Below are positions 1-5,792 of a stretch of DNA of 5,792 nucleotides, one piece after another. Each line of letters begins with the position of its first letter. Within the stretch, counting starts at the first letter, position 1. Under the pieces are notes generated by a model. It made no database searches. It saw only the letters and a program-made list of their open reading frames with translations, and was not told where the DNA came from. The position numbers were made by a program, and so were the translations under genes. Source of the stretch: an uncultured Longilinea sp. Its GTDB lineage: Bacteria; Chloroflexota; Anaerolineae; Anaerolineales; Anaerolineaceae. The stretch lies in assembly GCA_937863945.1 (NCBI GenBank), contig CALMIB010000309.1, positions 1-5,792 of the forward strand. The letters are read 5' to 3'.

Positions 1-933
1 ATGGAATTTTTCTCCTTTCTGTGGCGCGAGGAGTTCATCATGCTGTTGCTGCCGGCCATTTATTGGTGCTGGGATGCAGCCTTTGGCTTCCGACTGGGCG
101 CCCTGCTCATGTTTGGCAACGCGCTCAATTCCATCTTGAAGCTGGCATTTCACGCGCCGCGCCCGTACTGGATCAACCCGGAGATCCAGGCCTATACGGC
201 TGAATCATCGTTTGGCATGCCGTCGGGGCACGCACAGAACTCCACCCTGCTGTGGGGGCGGCTGGCGGCTGCCATCCGGCGGAAGTGGGTGACTGCCGTT
301 TTTGTCTTCATTATCCTGATGATTGGCATATCGCGCATCTACCTGGGCGTGCACTTCATCAGCGATGTGCTGGTGGGCTGGTTGATCGGGGCCGTGCTGT
401 TGTGGGCTGCGCTGCGGCTGGAAAAACCAATTGCCGCCTGGCTGGGCCCCAAAAGCGTTCCGGTGCAAATTGCCTGGGCGCTGTTGTTTGCCCTGCTGGT
501 TGTTTTGCTGGGCGCGGCAGCACGCCTGGCGCTGGCGGATTGGCAAATGCCAGCCGAATGGGCAGCAAACGCCAGCCTGCAGGCGCCGGATGAGCCGATT
601 GCCCCGTTTGCCCTGGACGGCATTGTGACGGCGGCGGGAACGTGGTGGGGCATGGCGGCCGGGTATTCCTGGTACACCCGCCGTTTTGGGCGATTCGATG
701 CCGGCGGGGATTGGAGCAAGCGTGCTTTGCGCTTCTCTCTGGGGTTGATCGTAGTCCTGATCCTGTGGTTCGGCCTGGGTGAGATCTTCCCGCGCAACGA
801 AGACGTCCTCAGCTTTGCACTGCGCTTCGCCCGGTATGCGCTGTTGGGCGGATGGGTGGCAGCCGGCGCGCCGTGGGTCTTTGTGCGCCTGAAGCTGGCC
901 AATGGGCCGGCGCTTGCGAAAACTGGTAAGTAA
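1..933 (+). CDS. PAP2-superfamily membrane phosphatase, probably 5'-truncated
   Basis: Integral membrane acid phosphatase of the PAP2 (type 2 phosphatidic acid phosphatase) superfamily. Such enzymes remove phosphate from lipid phosphates such as undecaprenyl pyrophosphate or phosphatidate, with the active site at the outer membrane face. All three signature motifs are visible in the 310 residues: KLAFHAPRP at 47-55 (KX6RP), PSGH at 74-77, and SRIYLGVHFISD at 111-122 (SRX5HX3D). H77 and H118 are the expected catalytic pair and D122 completes the triad. Hydrophobic segments lie near 12-26, 32-50, 97-115, 118-138, 155-178, 204-222, 243-262 and 278-298. The last four form a C-terminal membrane extension beyond the catalytic core. 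The ATG at base 1 coincides with the window edge. Relatives usually have more sequence before the 'FLWREEF' segment, so the true start is probably upstream. The family call is firm; the substrate is not determinable. Confidence 0.93.
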   Translation: MEFFSFLWREEFIMLLLPAIYWCWDAAFGFRLGALLMFGNALNSILKLAFHAPRPYWINPEIQAYTAESSFGMPSGHAQNSTLLWGRLAAAIRRKWVTAVFVFIILMIGISRIYLGVHFISDVLVGWLIGAVLLWAALRLEKPIAAWLGPKSVPVQIAWALLFALLVVLLGAAARLALADWQMPAEWAANASLQAPDEPIAPFALDGIVTAAGTWWGMAAGYSWYTRRFGRFDAGGDWSKRALRFSLGLIVVLILWFGLGEIFPRNEDVLSFALRFARYALLGGWVAAGAPWVFVRLKLANGPALAKTGK

Positions 934-941
934 ACTATAAT
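914..941 (+). promoter_or_regulatory. Candidate promoter for the YtxH-like gene
   Basis: A perfect TATAAT lies at 936-941, three bases after the PAP2 stop codon. A partial -35 match, TTGCGA (4 of 6 to TTGACA), lies at 914-919, giving a 16-bp spacer. Transcription would begin near 948 and leave a leader of about 25 nt before the ATG at 973. The -35 part overlaps the last codons of the PAP2 gene. The -10 box is seen directly; its use as a promoter is inferred. Confidence 0.5.
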
Positions 942-957
942 TTAGGGAAAGTATTAC

Positions 958-964
958 AAAGGAG
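958..964 (+). promoter_or_regulatory. Shine-Dalgarno of the YtxH-like gene
   Basis: AAAGGAG sits 8 bases before the ATG at 973. This supports both the reality of this short gene and the chosen start codon. Confidence 0.8.
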
Positions 965-972
965 AAGCTATC

Positions 973-1182
973 ATGCGCTGGTTTGGGAATTTCCTGTTGG
1001 GTGCTCTCGTCGGTGGAATTGTTGGCGCCGTGTCCATATTGCTATTTGCTCCGGCTTCGGGCGCGGAAACGCGCGGCCGGATTGCCGATTACACGCACAA
1101 CGTGGAGGACCAGGTGCGCCAGGCGGCCCTGAGCCGCCGCCAGGAACTGCAAATTGAGCTCGAGTCGCTGCGCCATTCGTAA
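973..1182 (+). CDS. Small YtxH-like membrane protein
   Basis: A 69-residue protein with one membrane segment (about residues 6-26, glycine- and alanine-rich), followed by LFAPASGAETRGRI at 24-37. That stretch matches the 'LFAPxSGxETR' signature of YtxH-like proteins. The remaining 30 or so residues are charged and probably form an amphipathic helix or short coiled coil (DQVRQ, SRRQELQIELESL). Family members are short envelope proteins, often linked to stress or the general stress regulon in Firmicutes, but their molecular function is unknown. The gene has its own Shine-Dalgarno, a consensus -10 box upstream and a strong terminator 26 bases after its stop, so it looks like an independent short transcript, possibly also read from the PAP2 gene. 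Family assignment is good; function is unassigned. Confidence 0.85.
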   Translation: MRWFGNFLLGALVGGIVGAVSILLFAPASGAETRGRIADYTHNVEDQVRQAALSRRQELQIELESLRHS

Positions 1183-1197
1183 ACGCCGGATGATTTG

Positions 1198-1244
1198 AAA
1201 AAATAGCAAACGCCATTGGCTCAACCCATGGCGTTTTGATTTTT
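1198..1244. terminator. Bidirectional intrinsic terminator between convergent genes
   Basis: A perfect 9-bp stem pairs AAACGCCAT (1208-1216) with ATGGCGTTT (1228-1236). It can extend by two G-C pairs past a bulged T at 1217, leaving a loop of about 6 nt. On the plus strand the stem runs into TTTTGATTTTT (1234-1244). On the minus strand it is followed after three bases by a T-run, from the A-run at 1198-1203. It therefore can stop the YtxH-like transcript from the left and the metallopeptidase transcript from the right. The rest of the 85-bp gap (1183-1267) shows nothing else convincing. Confidence 0.85.
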
Positions 1245-1267
1245 ACCGTGAATCGAACCGAAGAACG

Positions 1268-3322
1268 TTAACGGTTCACCTGGATGCGGTACAGGGCGGG
1301 CTGGCGGGTGAAACGAGTGGTGCCGCTGAGCACGAGTGTGACGCGCTGAAAGGCATCAAAGTCAACCGGCACCCGCAGCGTCTCCCCGGGCACCCATTCC
1401 AGCATCTCTACGCGGGTCTGCTCGCCTTCCAGGATCAGCGCCAGGCGGAAGGTCTGCGGAAGCCGGTTTTGAATGCGCGCGAAGCCGGCCGCCTGCCAGC
1501 CGCCGTCGTCCTGTTCGAAATCCGTTTCGTAGCTGATGGCCGGAATGGACAGGTCGTCGATCAGCATGCCTTCGCCGTTAACCGCGGCGTCGGTGACATA
1601 GACGAAGCGCAGCCAGACCTGCTTGCCGGCATAATCGCTCAGGTCCACCGATTCTTCCACCCATTCGCCGCTCTGACCGTTATAGCCGCAGCCGTAATTC
1701 GCGCCGGTGGGGTTGTCGCTGGTACATGACGGCGGCTCCAGCAGGGTCCAGTGAGTGCCGTCTTCGGATGCCTGTAGATAAAGATAGTCGTAATCCGTTT
1801 CGATGTCGTACCAGGTCCAGTATTTCAGATCTACCGGGCCGGTAACCTGCGTCAGATCAAAAGAACGCGAAAGCGTCATCTGTGATTCGTCACCCTGGTT
1901 GGACCAGAAGGCGTAATCGCCGGAGCGCGGATCCTCGGGCAATAAATTCACCTCGCTGACGCCTTCAAATTCCAGTGTGCGCTGGCCGCTGCACATCAAT
2001 TCGATATAGTCGGCGCCGTACTGGTTGGCCGAGCCGGTCTGCCAACCGCCCAGGCAATCGGAAAAGTAGTCGCTGACGGTGACATCAAAGGGCAGCCGGT
2101 AGTCGCTGTAGGCAAACCGGCCGTCGCCGACGTCCGGATCATCCAACAGGTTGGCGACAACCCAATCGGCGAACAGGTCATCCGCCCGGTACGGTTCGCC
2201 GCTTTCAGGGGATACCGCATCGATGGATTCCAGCACCTGATCGATAGATTCAAGGCCATTCAAGGGGCTGCCAACCAGTTGCCGGGTGGCCTCCTCCCCG
2301 AAGCGTTCCAAAAAATAGTTGACGAACAGGAACGCGCCGCCGTAATTGGCCGCGTTCGAACTACCGTCATCTGGCCAGTCGTTCAACTGGGTGGACGGTT
2401 CAAGCAGGAACGACATATCAAAGCCCCCGCCATCGTAGCCGTTCAAATACGCGGCCAGCTCTGAGAAGCCTTCGTTCAGCCAGGTTTCCTCGTTCCGGTC
2501 GCGGTACCAGTGGATCATGTGCTGAAACTCATGCGCCAGCACGCCGTAGGTAAAGTCTTCGTCCAGGCCGACGCTGTCAGCGTTCAAAAAGAAAGTTTCG
2601 TGCCCGTTGGAATAGGCGTAAGCCAGCGGATTGACTGAATCGCCGGAGGAAAACATGCCTGCCAGGTTATCGCCCATATCGGTCGCGTAAATGATGTACA
2701 GATGTTCATCGCCATCCACGCCCGGGGTCCATTCGGAGCCGAAAAATTCGCGGTTCGTCGGGTAAATTTTGTCCTCAAATTCGTCCCCGAGCGCGCGCAG
2801 GTCGTTTCGATCAAAGGTGAGGCCCTTCTCGACCCAGAAGTAAAGATGCGCACTCTCGTAGGCGAGCACAGTCTTCACCTGTTTGTACCGGTTGGTGTCT
2901 GTGTTCAGCACCCAGAAGGTGCGCTCATCCCCGGGGTCAAATTCGCCCGGGAACGCAACCGTTTCGGGGATCTCGCCGATGTTCAAGAATTCACTGGCCT
3001 GTAAGCGCGGATCGGCAGAAGGGATTTCAGCGGATTGCAGCGTGAGCAGGGTTTCGGCTGCGCCCGGTTGCGGCGCGGCAGCCGTGAAGCTTGCCTCTTC
3101 GGTGGGGTCGCCCCAGGGCTCGCGCGTGGCGAATGGTTCAGGCGTCGAAATTGGCAGCAGTGGATCGATGGGAAAGACCGCGGTCGATTGCACGTCCGTG
3201 CGCGCGATGCCAAACAAAGCCAGGGCGCCCACGCTGATCGCAGAGAGGCAAAAGCAGACGCCAATGAGGATCACGATGACAATGGCTGCAATCCATAACC
3301 CGCGTTGCGAATTGTTTGACAT
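1268..3322 (-). CDS. Membrane-anchored zinc metallopeptidase with immune inhibitor A-like domain
   Basis: A 684-residue protein predicted to be held outside the cell by an N-terminal signal-anchor helix (about 9-40). A Pro/Thr/Glu/Ala-rich linker (about 46-110) follows. The peptidase core has HEFQH at 264-268 and, 20 residues on from H264, the WLNEGFSE motif. Zinc ligands are expected to be H264, H268 and E284, with E265 as the general base, the gluzincin layout seen in families such as M30. Residues about 465-595 resemble the carbohydrate-binding/MAM-like beta-sandwich of immune inhibitor A peptidases: a 'WSNQGDES' start, then 'LKYWTWYDIETDYDYLYLQ', then 'GMLIDDLSI'. A further beta-rich tail covers about 600-684. 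Cys pairs 423/444 and 533/545 could form disulfides. No lipobox precedes C23 or C25. Start: ATG with AAGGAG five bases upstream. It probably degrades extracellular protein; the substrate is unknown. It is convergent with the YtxH-like gene. Confidence 0.88.
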   Translation of the reverse strand: MSNNSQRGLWIAAIVIVILIGVCFCLSAISVGALALFGIARTDVQSTAVFPIDPLLPISTPEPFATREPWGDPTEEASFTAAAPQPGAAETLLTLQSAEIPSADPRLQASEFLNIGEIPETVAFPGEFDPGDERTFWVLNTDTNRYKQVKTVLAYESAHLYFWVEKGLTFDRNDLRALGDEFEDKIYPTNREFFGSEWTPGVDGDEHLYIIYATDMGDNLAGMFSSGDSVNPLAYAYSNGHETFFLNADSVGLDEDFTYGVLAHEFQHMIHWYRDRNEETWLNEGFSELAAYLNGYDGGGFDMSFLLEPSTQLNDWPDDGSSNAANYGGAFLFVNYFLERFGEEATRQLVGSPLNGLESIDQVLESIDAVSPESGEPYRADDLFADWVVANLLDDPDVGDGRFAYSDYRLPFDVTVSDYFSDCLGGWQTGSANQYGADYIELMCSGQRTLEFEGVSEVNLLPEDPRSGDYAFWSNQGDESQMTLSRSFDLTQVTGPVDLKYWTWYDIETDYDYLYLQASEDGTHWTLLEPPSCTSDNPTGANYGCGYNGQSGEWVEESVDLSDYAGKQVWLRFVYVTDAAVNGEGMLIDDLSIPAISYETDFEQDDGGWQAAGFARIQNRLPQTFRLALILEGEQTRVEMLEWVPGETLRVPVDFDAFQRVTLVLSGTTRFTRQPALYRIQVNR

Positions 3323-3327
3323 TCCAA

Positions 3328-3333
3328 CTCCTT
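3328..3333 (-). promoter_or_regulatory. Shine-Dalgarno of the metallopeptidase gene
   Basis: AAGGAG on the minus strand, five bases before the ATG at 3322-3320. It fixes the start so that the protein begins directly before the signal-anchor helix. Confidence 0.8.
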
Positions 3334-3350
3334 GTTGCGTAGGACTTCAA

Positions 3351-3377
3351 GAAATTATACCGGCTGTGTCAAGCCGG
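3351..3377 (-). terminator. Possible weak terminator hairpin after the MBL-fold gene
   Basis: The inverted repeat CCGGCT (3360-3365) / AGCCGG (3372-3377) forms a 6-bp GC-rich stem with a 6-nt loop, starting 7 bases after the MBL-fold gene's stop codon. On the minus strand it is followed by TATAATTTC, a poor but T-containing tail. It may attenuate rather than end transcription into the metallopeptidase gene. Confidence 0.35.
3354..3359 (-). promoter_or_regulatory. Candidate -10 box for the metallopeptidase gene
   Basis: A perfect TATAAT on the minus strand, about 31 bases before the metallopeptidase ATG. No good -35 box is found at 16-18 bp spacing, where the sequence is GC-rich. A perfect TTGACA exists at 3372-3367 but only 7 bp from the -10, too close for a normal sigma-70 pair. 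A promoter here is plausible but unproven. Confidence 0.4.
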
Positions 3378-3383
3378 GCGCGG

Positions 3384-4016
3384 CTATAAAAACGGATTAT
3401 CAGCGATTTCGTCGCCAACCGTGGTTTCCGGACCGTGCCCGCTGAGCAGGCGGGTTTGTGGTGGCAGGCTGAGGATTTGCGCCTGGATCGAATCGATCAA
3501 TTGCCGGTGGTTGCCGCCCGGCAAATTCGTGCGGCCGACCGAGCCGAGGAAGATTAGATCGCCGCAAAAAACGACACCCGCGGACGGCGCGTAAAAGACG
3601 ACATGCCCGGGCGTATGCCCCGGCGCATGCCGCACTTCCACTGCGATCCCGCCGATGGTCAGCGTTTGCCGGTGCGCCAGCAACACTGCCGGTTCGGGTC
3701 CGGCCTGGATGTTGAATCCGAATTTCCTCGCGACGCCCAAATCATGGTAGAGCGGCAAATCGCCGGGATGCAGGCTTACGGGCAGCGGCGGCGTCCGTGA
3801 ACCGGCCAGCAGGTGCACGCCGGCGATATGGTCAAAGTGGGCGTGCGTCAGCCAGATCTGCTGGAGCTGCCAGCCGCGTTGTTCAGCCGCTTCCAGCACT
3901 CTTTCGCTATCCATGGCCGGATCGATCACCGCGGCCTCAGATGTCTGCGAGTCCGCAATCAGGTAGGTGTTATTGGATAGCGGCCCCAATTCCAACGTCA
4001 CGATCTCAAGACTCAC
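3384..4016 (-). CDS. MBL-fold metallohydrolase, glyoxalase II-like
   Basis: A 210-residue metallo-beta-lactamase-fold hydrolase, full length for the short glyoxalase-II-like (YcbL/GloB-type) group. The metal motif THAHFDH is at 57-63 (H58, H60, D62, H63). It is followed by H134 in APGHTPGH, D153 in CGDLIF and H194 in SGHGPET, which completes a two-metal site. The 'GSVGRTNLPGG' loop and the terminal 'NPFL' are typical of this group. Known members hydrolyse thioesters such as S-lactoylglutathione, but many have unknown substrates, so the exact reaction is open. It is probably cytoplasmic, since there is no signal peptide. The start is GTG (4016-4014), overlapping the MFS stop as GTGA, which suggests translational coupling within an Xaa-Pro peptidase/MFS/MBL operon. 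Confidence 0.92.
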   Translation of the reverse strand: MSLEIVTLELGPLSNNTYLIADSQTSEAAVIDPAMDSERVLEAAEQRGWQLQQIWLTHAHFDHIAGVHLLAGSRTPPLPVSLHPGDLPLYHDLGVARKFGFNIQAGPEPAVLLAHRQTLTIGGIAVEVRHAPGHTPGHVVFYAPSAGVVFCGDLIFLGSVGRTNLPGGNHRQLIDSIQAQILSLPPQTRLLSGHGPETTVGDEIADNPFL

Positions 4017-5167
4017 TCGATTTCCTCCTTGGCGGCCGCCGGCGCGGGTTTTTGCACCAGAACCGGCAACACCCCCAGGTTAATCGCAAACGCCACTCCG
4101 GTCAGTCCCAGGGCAACCGTGTACACCGAGACCGGCGCGCGTTGGTACAGGGCGCCCGCCAGCAGTGGGGCCAGAATGACGGCCGCGGCGTTGGCGGTTT
4201 CGAGCATGCCAAAGGCCAGGCCGGTTTCGGCCGGGTGAATGAAATTGCGCGCCAGCGCCAGCACCATCGAGCGGCACAGGCGGTAGCCGGACATGAAAAA
4301 GTAGCCCAAAGCAAACCACGGCAGCCCGGTACCCCGCCACATCAGCAGGGCAAACAGCGCCACCAGCGGCTGGCCAATGAGGAATGCCACCGGCGCGCTG
4401 AGATGCCCCAGCAAAACCATAATGACGACATTTCCAAGGCTGCCGATCGTCCCGACCAGGCCGATTTGCTGCATGTTCAAACCGCGCTCGTTTTGCATGA
4501 AATTGGGCGAGAGCGGCTGCGGCAGGTAAAGCGCGAACATGGTGATGAAGGTGATCACGGCCAGGGTCAGGAAACGCCCGTTGCGGAACACGTTGCTGCG
4601 AGTTTCGGCTTCGGGGTGCACCTCGACGGGCGGTTTTTGCGCAAACAGGATGATCAGCGTGGAAAAAACCAGGATGACTGCAGCAACCTGGTACACACTT
4701 TTCAATCCATACAAATTAGCCAGCGCGCCGCCGATGGTGGGCCCAATGACCGCGCCGAGGTTGTAGGCTGCCGAAACGAGCGTCAAGGCCCGTCCGGGCG
4801 ACCAGCGGCCGCGCACCGCGGTGACATAGCTGTTCATCGGCGCCAGCACGAAGGAGGTTAACCCGTAGGTGAGCATGCCGGCGATGAACAACGGCAGTGA
4901 ATTTGCCAGCGCCATCAGCCAGGCGGCGGCTGTGCCCAGCACCCACGAGCCCCACATGACGGGGCGCGAACCGACCCGGTCGGCGAGGTAACCGGCCGGA
5001 ATTTGCATGACCGCCATGGCAACGCCCATGCCGCCCAGGATGCTGCCGATCATCAATGGATCGGCGCCCCATTCCTGCAAATACAGCGTCTGAAAATAGA
5101 GGAACAGCCCTTCACCGGCGCCCCACGTGAGCAGCGAAACAGAGACGAGCGCCAGGTTGCGGTTCAT
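4013..5167 (-). CDS. Major facilitator superfamily transporter
   Basis: A 384-residue protein with about 12 hydrophobic segments in two halves split by a polar loop around residues 177-197. This is the size and layout of an MFS secondary carrier in the inner membrane. Between segments 2 and 3 it carries the MFS motif A in the form GYLADRVGSRPV (59-70, with D63 and R64). Segment 5 has a motif-C-like, glycine- and proline-containing stretch (AYNLGAVIGPTIGG, 134-147), which is common in drug or metabolite proton antiporters. The substrate cannot be read from the sequence. The gene follows the Xaa-Pro peptidase by 7 bp and overlaps the MBL-fold gene by 4 bp. There is no clear Shine-Dalgarno at a normal distance from its ATG (only AGGT about 14 bases upstream), so it probably depends on coupling to the peptidase gene. 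The tail is Ala/Pro/Lys/Glu-rich. Confidence 0.92.
   Translation of the reverse strand: MNRNLALVSVSLLTWGAGEGLFLYFQTLYLQEWGADPLMIGSILGGMGVAMAVMQIPAGYLADRVGSRPVMWGSWVLGTAAAWLMALANSLPLFIAGMLTYGLTSFVLAPMNSYVTAVRGRWSPGRALTLVSAAYNLGAVIGPTIGGALANLYGLKSVYQVAAVILVFSTLIILFAQKPPVEVHPEAETRSNVFRNGRFLTLAVITFITMFALYLPQPLSPNFMQNERGLNMQQIGLVGTIGSLGNVVIMVLLGHLSAPVAFLIGQPLVALFALLMWRGTGLPWFALGYFFMSGYRLCRSMVLALARNFIHPAETGLAFGMLETANAAAVILAPLLAGALYQRAPVSVYTVALGLTGVAFAINLGVLPVLVQKPAPAAAKEEIE
4024..4030 (-). promoter_or_regulatory. Shine-Dalgarno that fixes the GTG start of the MBL-fold gene
   Basis: AAGGAGG on the minus strand, 7 bases before GTG at 4016-4014 and inside the last codons of the MFS gene. Its near-perfect match to the anti-SD sequence makes the non-ATG start convincing. 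Confidence 0.8.
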
Positions 5168-5174
5168 GGCGGAC

Positions 5175-5792
5175 TTAGCCGACCTGGTAAAGATCGCGGG
5201 GCAGGCTGCTCAGTGATTCGCAGCCGTCCGCGGTCACGACGACGTCATCCTCGATGCGCACTCCGCCGCGCCCCGGCAGGTAGATGCCCGGTTCAACGGT
5301 ATAGACCATGCCTTCGGCCAGGCGCAGCGAGTTTTCGCCGAACATGTAGGGTTGTTCGTGCGTTTCCATGCCCAGTCCGTGCCCGGTGCGGTGGGTGAAG
5401 GATGCGCCATAACCGGCGGTTGCGATCACCGCGCGCGCGGCCTGATCGACAGCGCCTGCCGGGATTCCGGGCTTGCCGGCGGCGCGGCCGGCCGCGTTGG
5501 CATCCGCCACAATGCGCGCGATCTGGCGCAGTTCCGGTTCGACGTTGCCGACGGCCAGCGTGCGGGTGAGATCAGAGTAATAGCCCGCATACGAGGCGCC
5601 CCAGTCCACCACCACCAGGTCGCCCGCGGCCAGGCGGCGGTCGGAGGGGTTGGCGTGAGGATTGGCGCTGTTGGGTCCGCTGGCGATGATGGGTGAAAAC
5701 GGCAGTTCGGGCTCTGAACCGCCGCGCAGCATCTGCCGCGACAGTTCGGCGGCCAACTCACGCTCGGTCATGCCGATTTTTACCTGTTCCAG
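5175..5792 (-). CDS. Xaa-Pro peptidase (M24B family), 5' end outside window
   Basis: Catalytic C-terminal domain of an aminopeptidase P/prolidase-type metallopeptidase, which cleaves the bond before proline in peptides or dipeptides, normally in the cytoplasm. Counting from the first visible Met (5771), all five pita-bread-fold metal ligands are present: D56 and D67 in 'VVVDWGA...YYSDLTRT', H131 in TGHGLG, E160 in VEPGIY and E174 in RIEDD. The accessory histidines H127 and H138 are also there. The 14-residue gap between the two glutamates fits the short PepQ/YpdF-type enzymes. The visible Met is not the start: the frame stays open to the edge (LEQVKIG precedes it), and 'GMTERELA' is the usual beginning of the catalytic domain after an N-terminal creatinase-like domain of about 120-150 residues. 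It is the most upstream visible gene of the minus-strand operon. Confidence 0.93.
   Translation of the reverse strand: MEQVKIGMTERELAAELSRQMLRGGSEPELPFSPIIASGPNSANPHANPSDRRLAAGDLVVVDWGASYAGYYSDLTRTLAVGNVEPELRQIARIVADANAAGRAAGKPGIPAGAVDQAARAVIATAGYGASFTHRTGHGLGMETHEQPYMFGENSLRLAEGMVYTVEPGIYLPGRGGVRIEDDVVVTADGCESLSSLPRDLYQVG

Noticed and set aside
339..902. A 187-codon minus-strand open frame opposite the PAP2 gene
   Set aside because: Low-complexity Ser/Arg/Pro/Ala composition, no recognisable domain, and the other strand carries all PAP2 motifs.
1255..1277. Inverted repeat GAACCG/CGGTTC around the metallopeptidase stop codon
   Set aside because: Only 6 bp with an 11-nt loop and no adjoining T-run; it is much weaker than the terminator next to it and within what chance would give.
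3184..3322. Possible lipoprotein signal at C23/C25 of the metallopeptidase
   Set aside because: The residues before both cysteines do not fit a lipobox (no Gly/Ala/Ser at -1), so a signal anchor is the better reading.
2883..3389. A 168-codon plus-strand open frame opposite the start of the metallopeptidase
   Set aside because: It crosses the promoter/Shine-Dalgarno region of the real gene and shows no motif of its own; treated as an antisense shadow.
3797..4861. A 354-codon open frame on the plus strand opposite the MFS gene
   Set aside because: Its translation is rich in Gln, His, Arg and Gly with no hydrophobic core or known motif, and it lies antisense to a clear transporter. It is a by-product of GC-rich codon use.

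Overview
The window is a compact bacterial chromosomal segment with a visibly GC-rich base composition. It carries six protein-coding genes. Two are cut or probably cut by the window edges. No RNA gene, CRISPR array, insertion sequence, phage gene or plasmid gene is visible. The best guess for the source is a Chloroflexota bacterium, probably Anaerolineae-like. This rests on a large N-terminally anchored zinc metallopeptidase with an immune-inhibitor-A-like beta domain, a short YtxH-like membrane protein and the general style of the genes. It is an inference from protein character, not from a marker gene.

Left part, plus strand: a PAP2-superfamily membrane phosphatase (1-933, probably missing its true N-terminus) is followed by a 69-residue YtxH-like membrane protein (973-1182). 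The small gene has a good Shine-Dalgarno and a consensus -10 box just after the PAP2 stop codon, so it may be transcribed on its own as well as by read-through. A hairpin flanked by T-runs on one side and A-runs on the other (about 1198-1244) is a convincing bidirectional terminator. It separates these genes from the convergent minus-strand block.

Right part, minus strand, in transcription order: an M24B Xaa-Pro peptidase (5792-5175, 5' end outside the window), an MFS transporter (5167-4013), an MBL-fold hydrolase of the glyoxalase-II-like type (4016-3384), then the anchored metallopeptidase (3322-1268). The first three are spaced 7 bp apart and then overlap by 4 bp (GTGA), so they very likely form a translationally coupled operon. 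A 61-bp gap precedes the metallopeptidase. It holds a GC-rich hairpin, a perfect TATAAT on the minus strand and a strong Shine-Dalgarno, so this gene may have its own promoter and may partly terminate the upstream transcript.

Functionally the window combines envelope functions (lipid-phosphate phosphatase, surface metallopeptidase, small membrane protein) with peptide turnover and export or uptake (Xaa-Pro peptidase, MFS carrier, thioester or other hydrolase). The genes are recognisable housekeeping or accessory families. I see no convincing evidence of a new defence, mobile or regulatory system. The most unusual item is the domain combination in the metallopeptidase.
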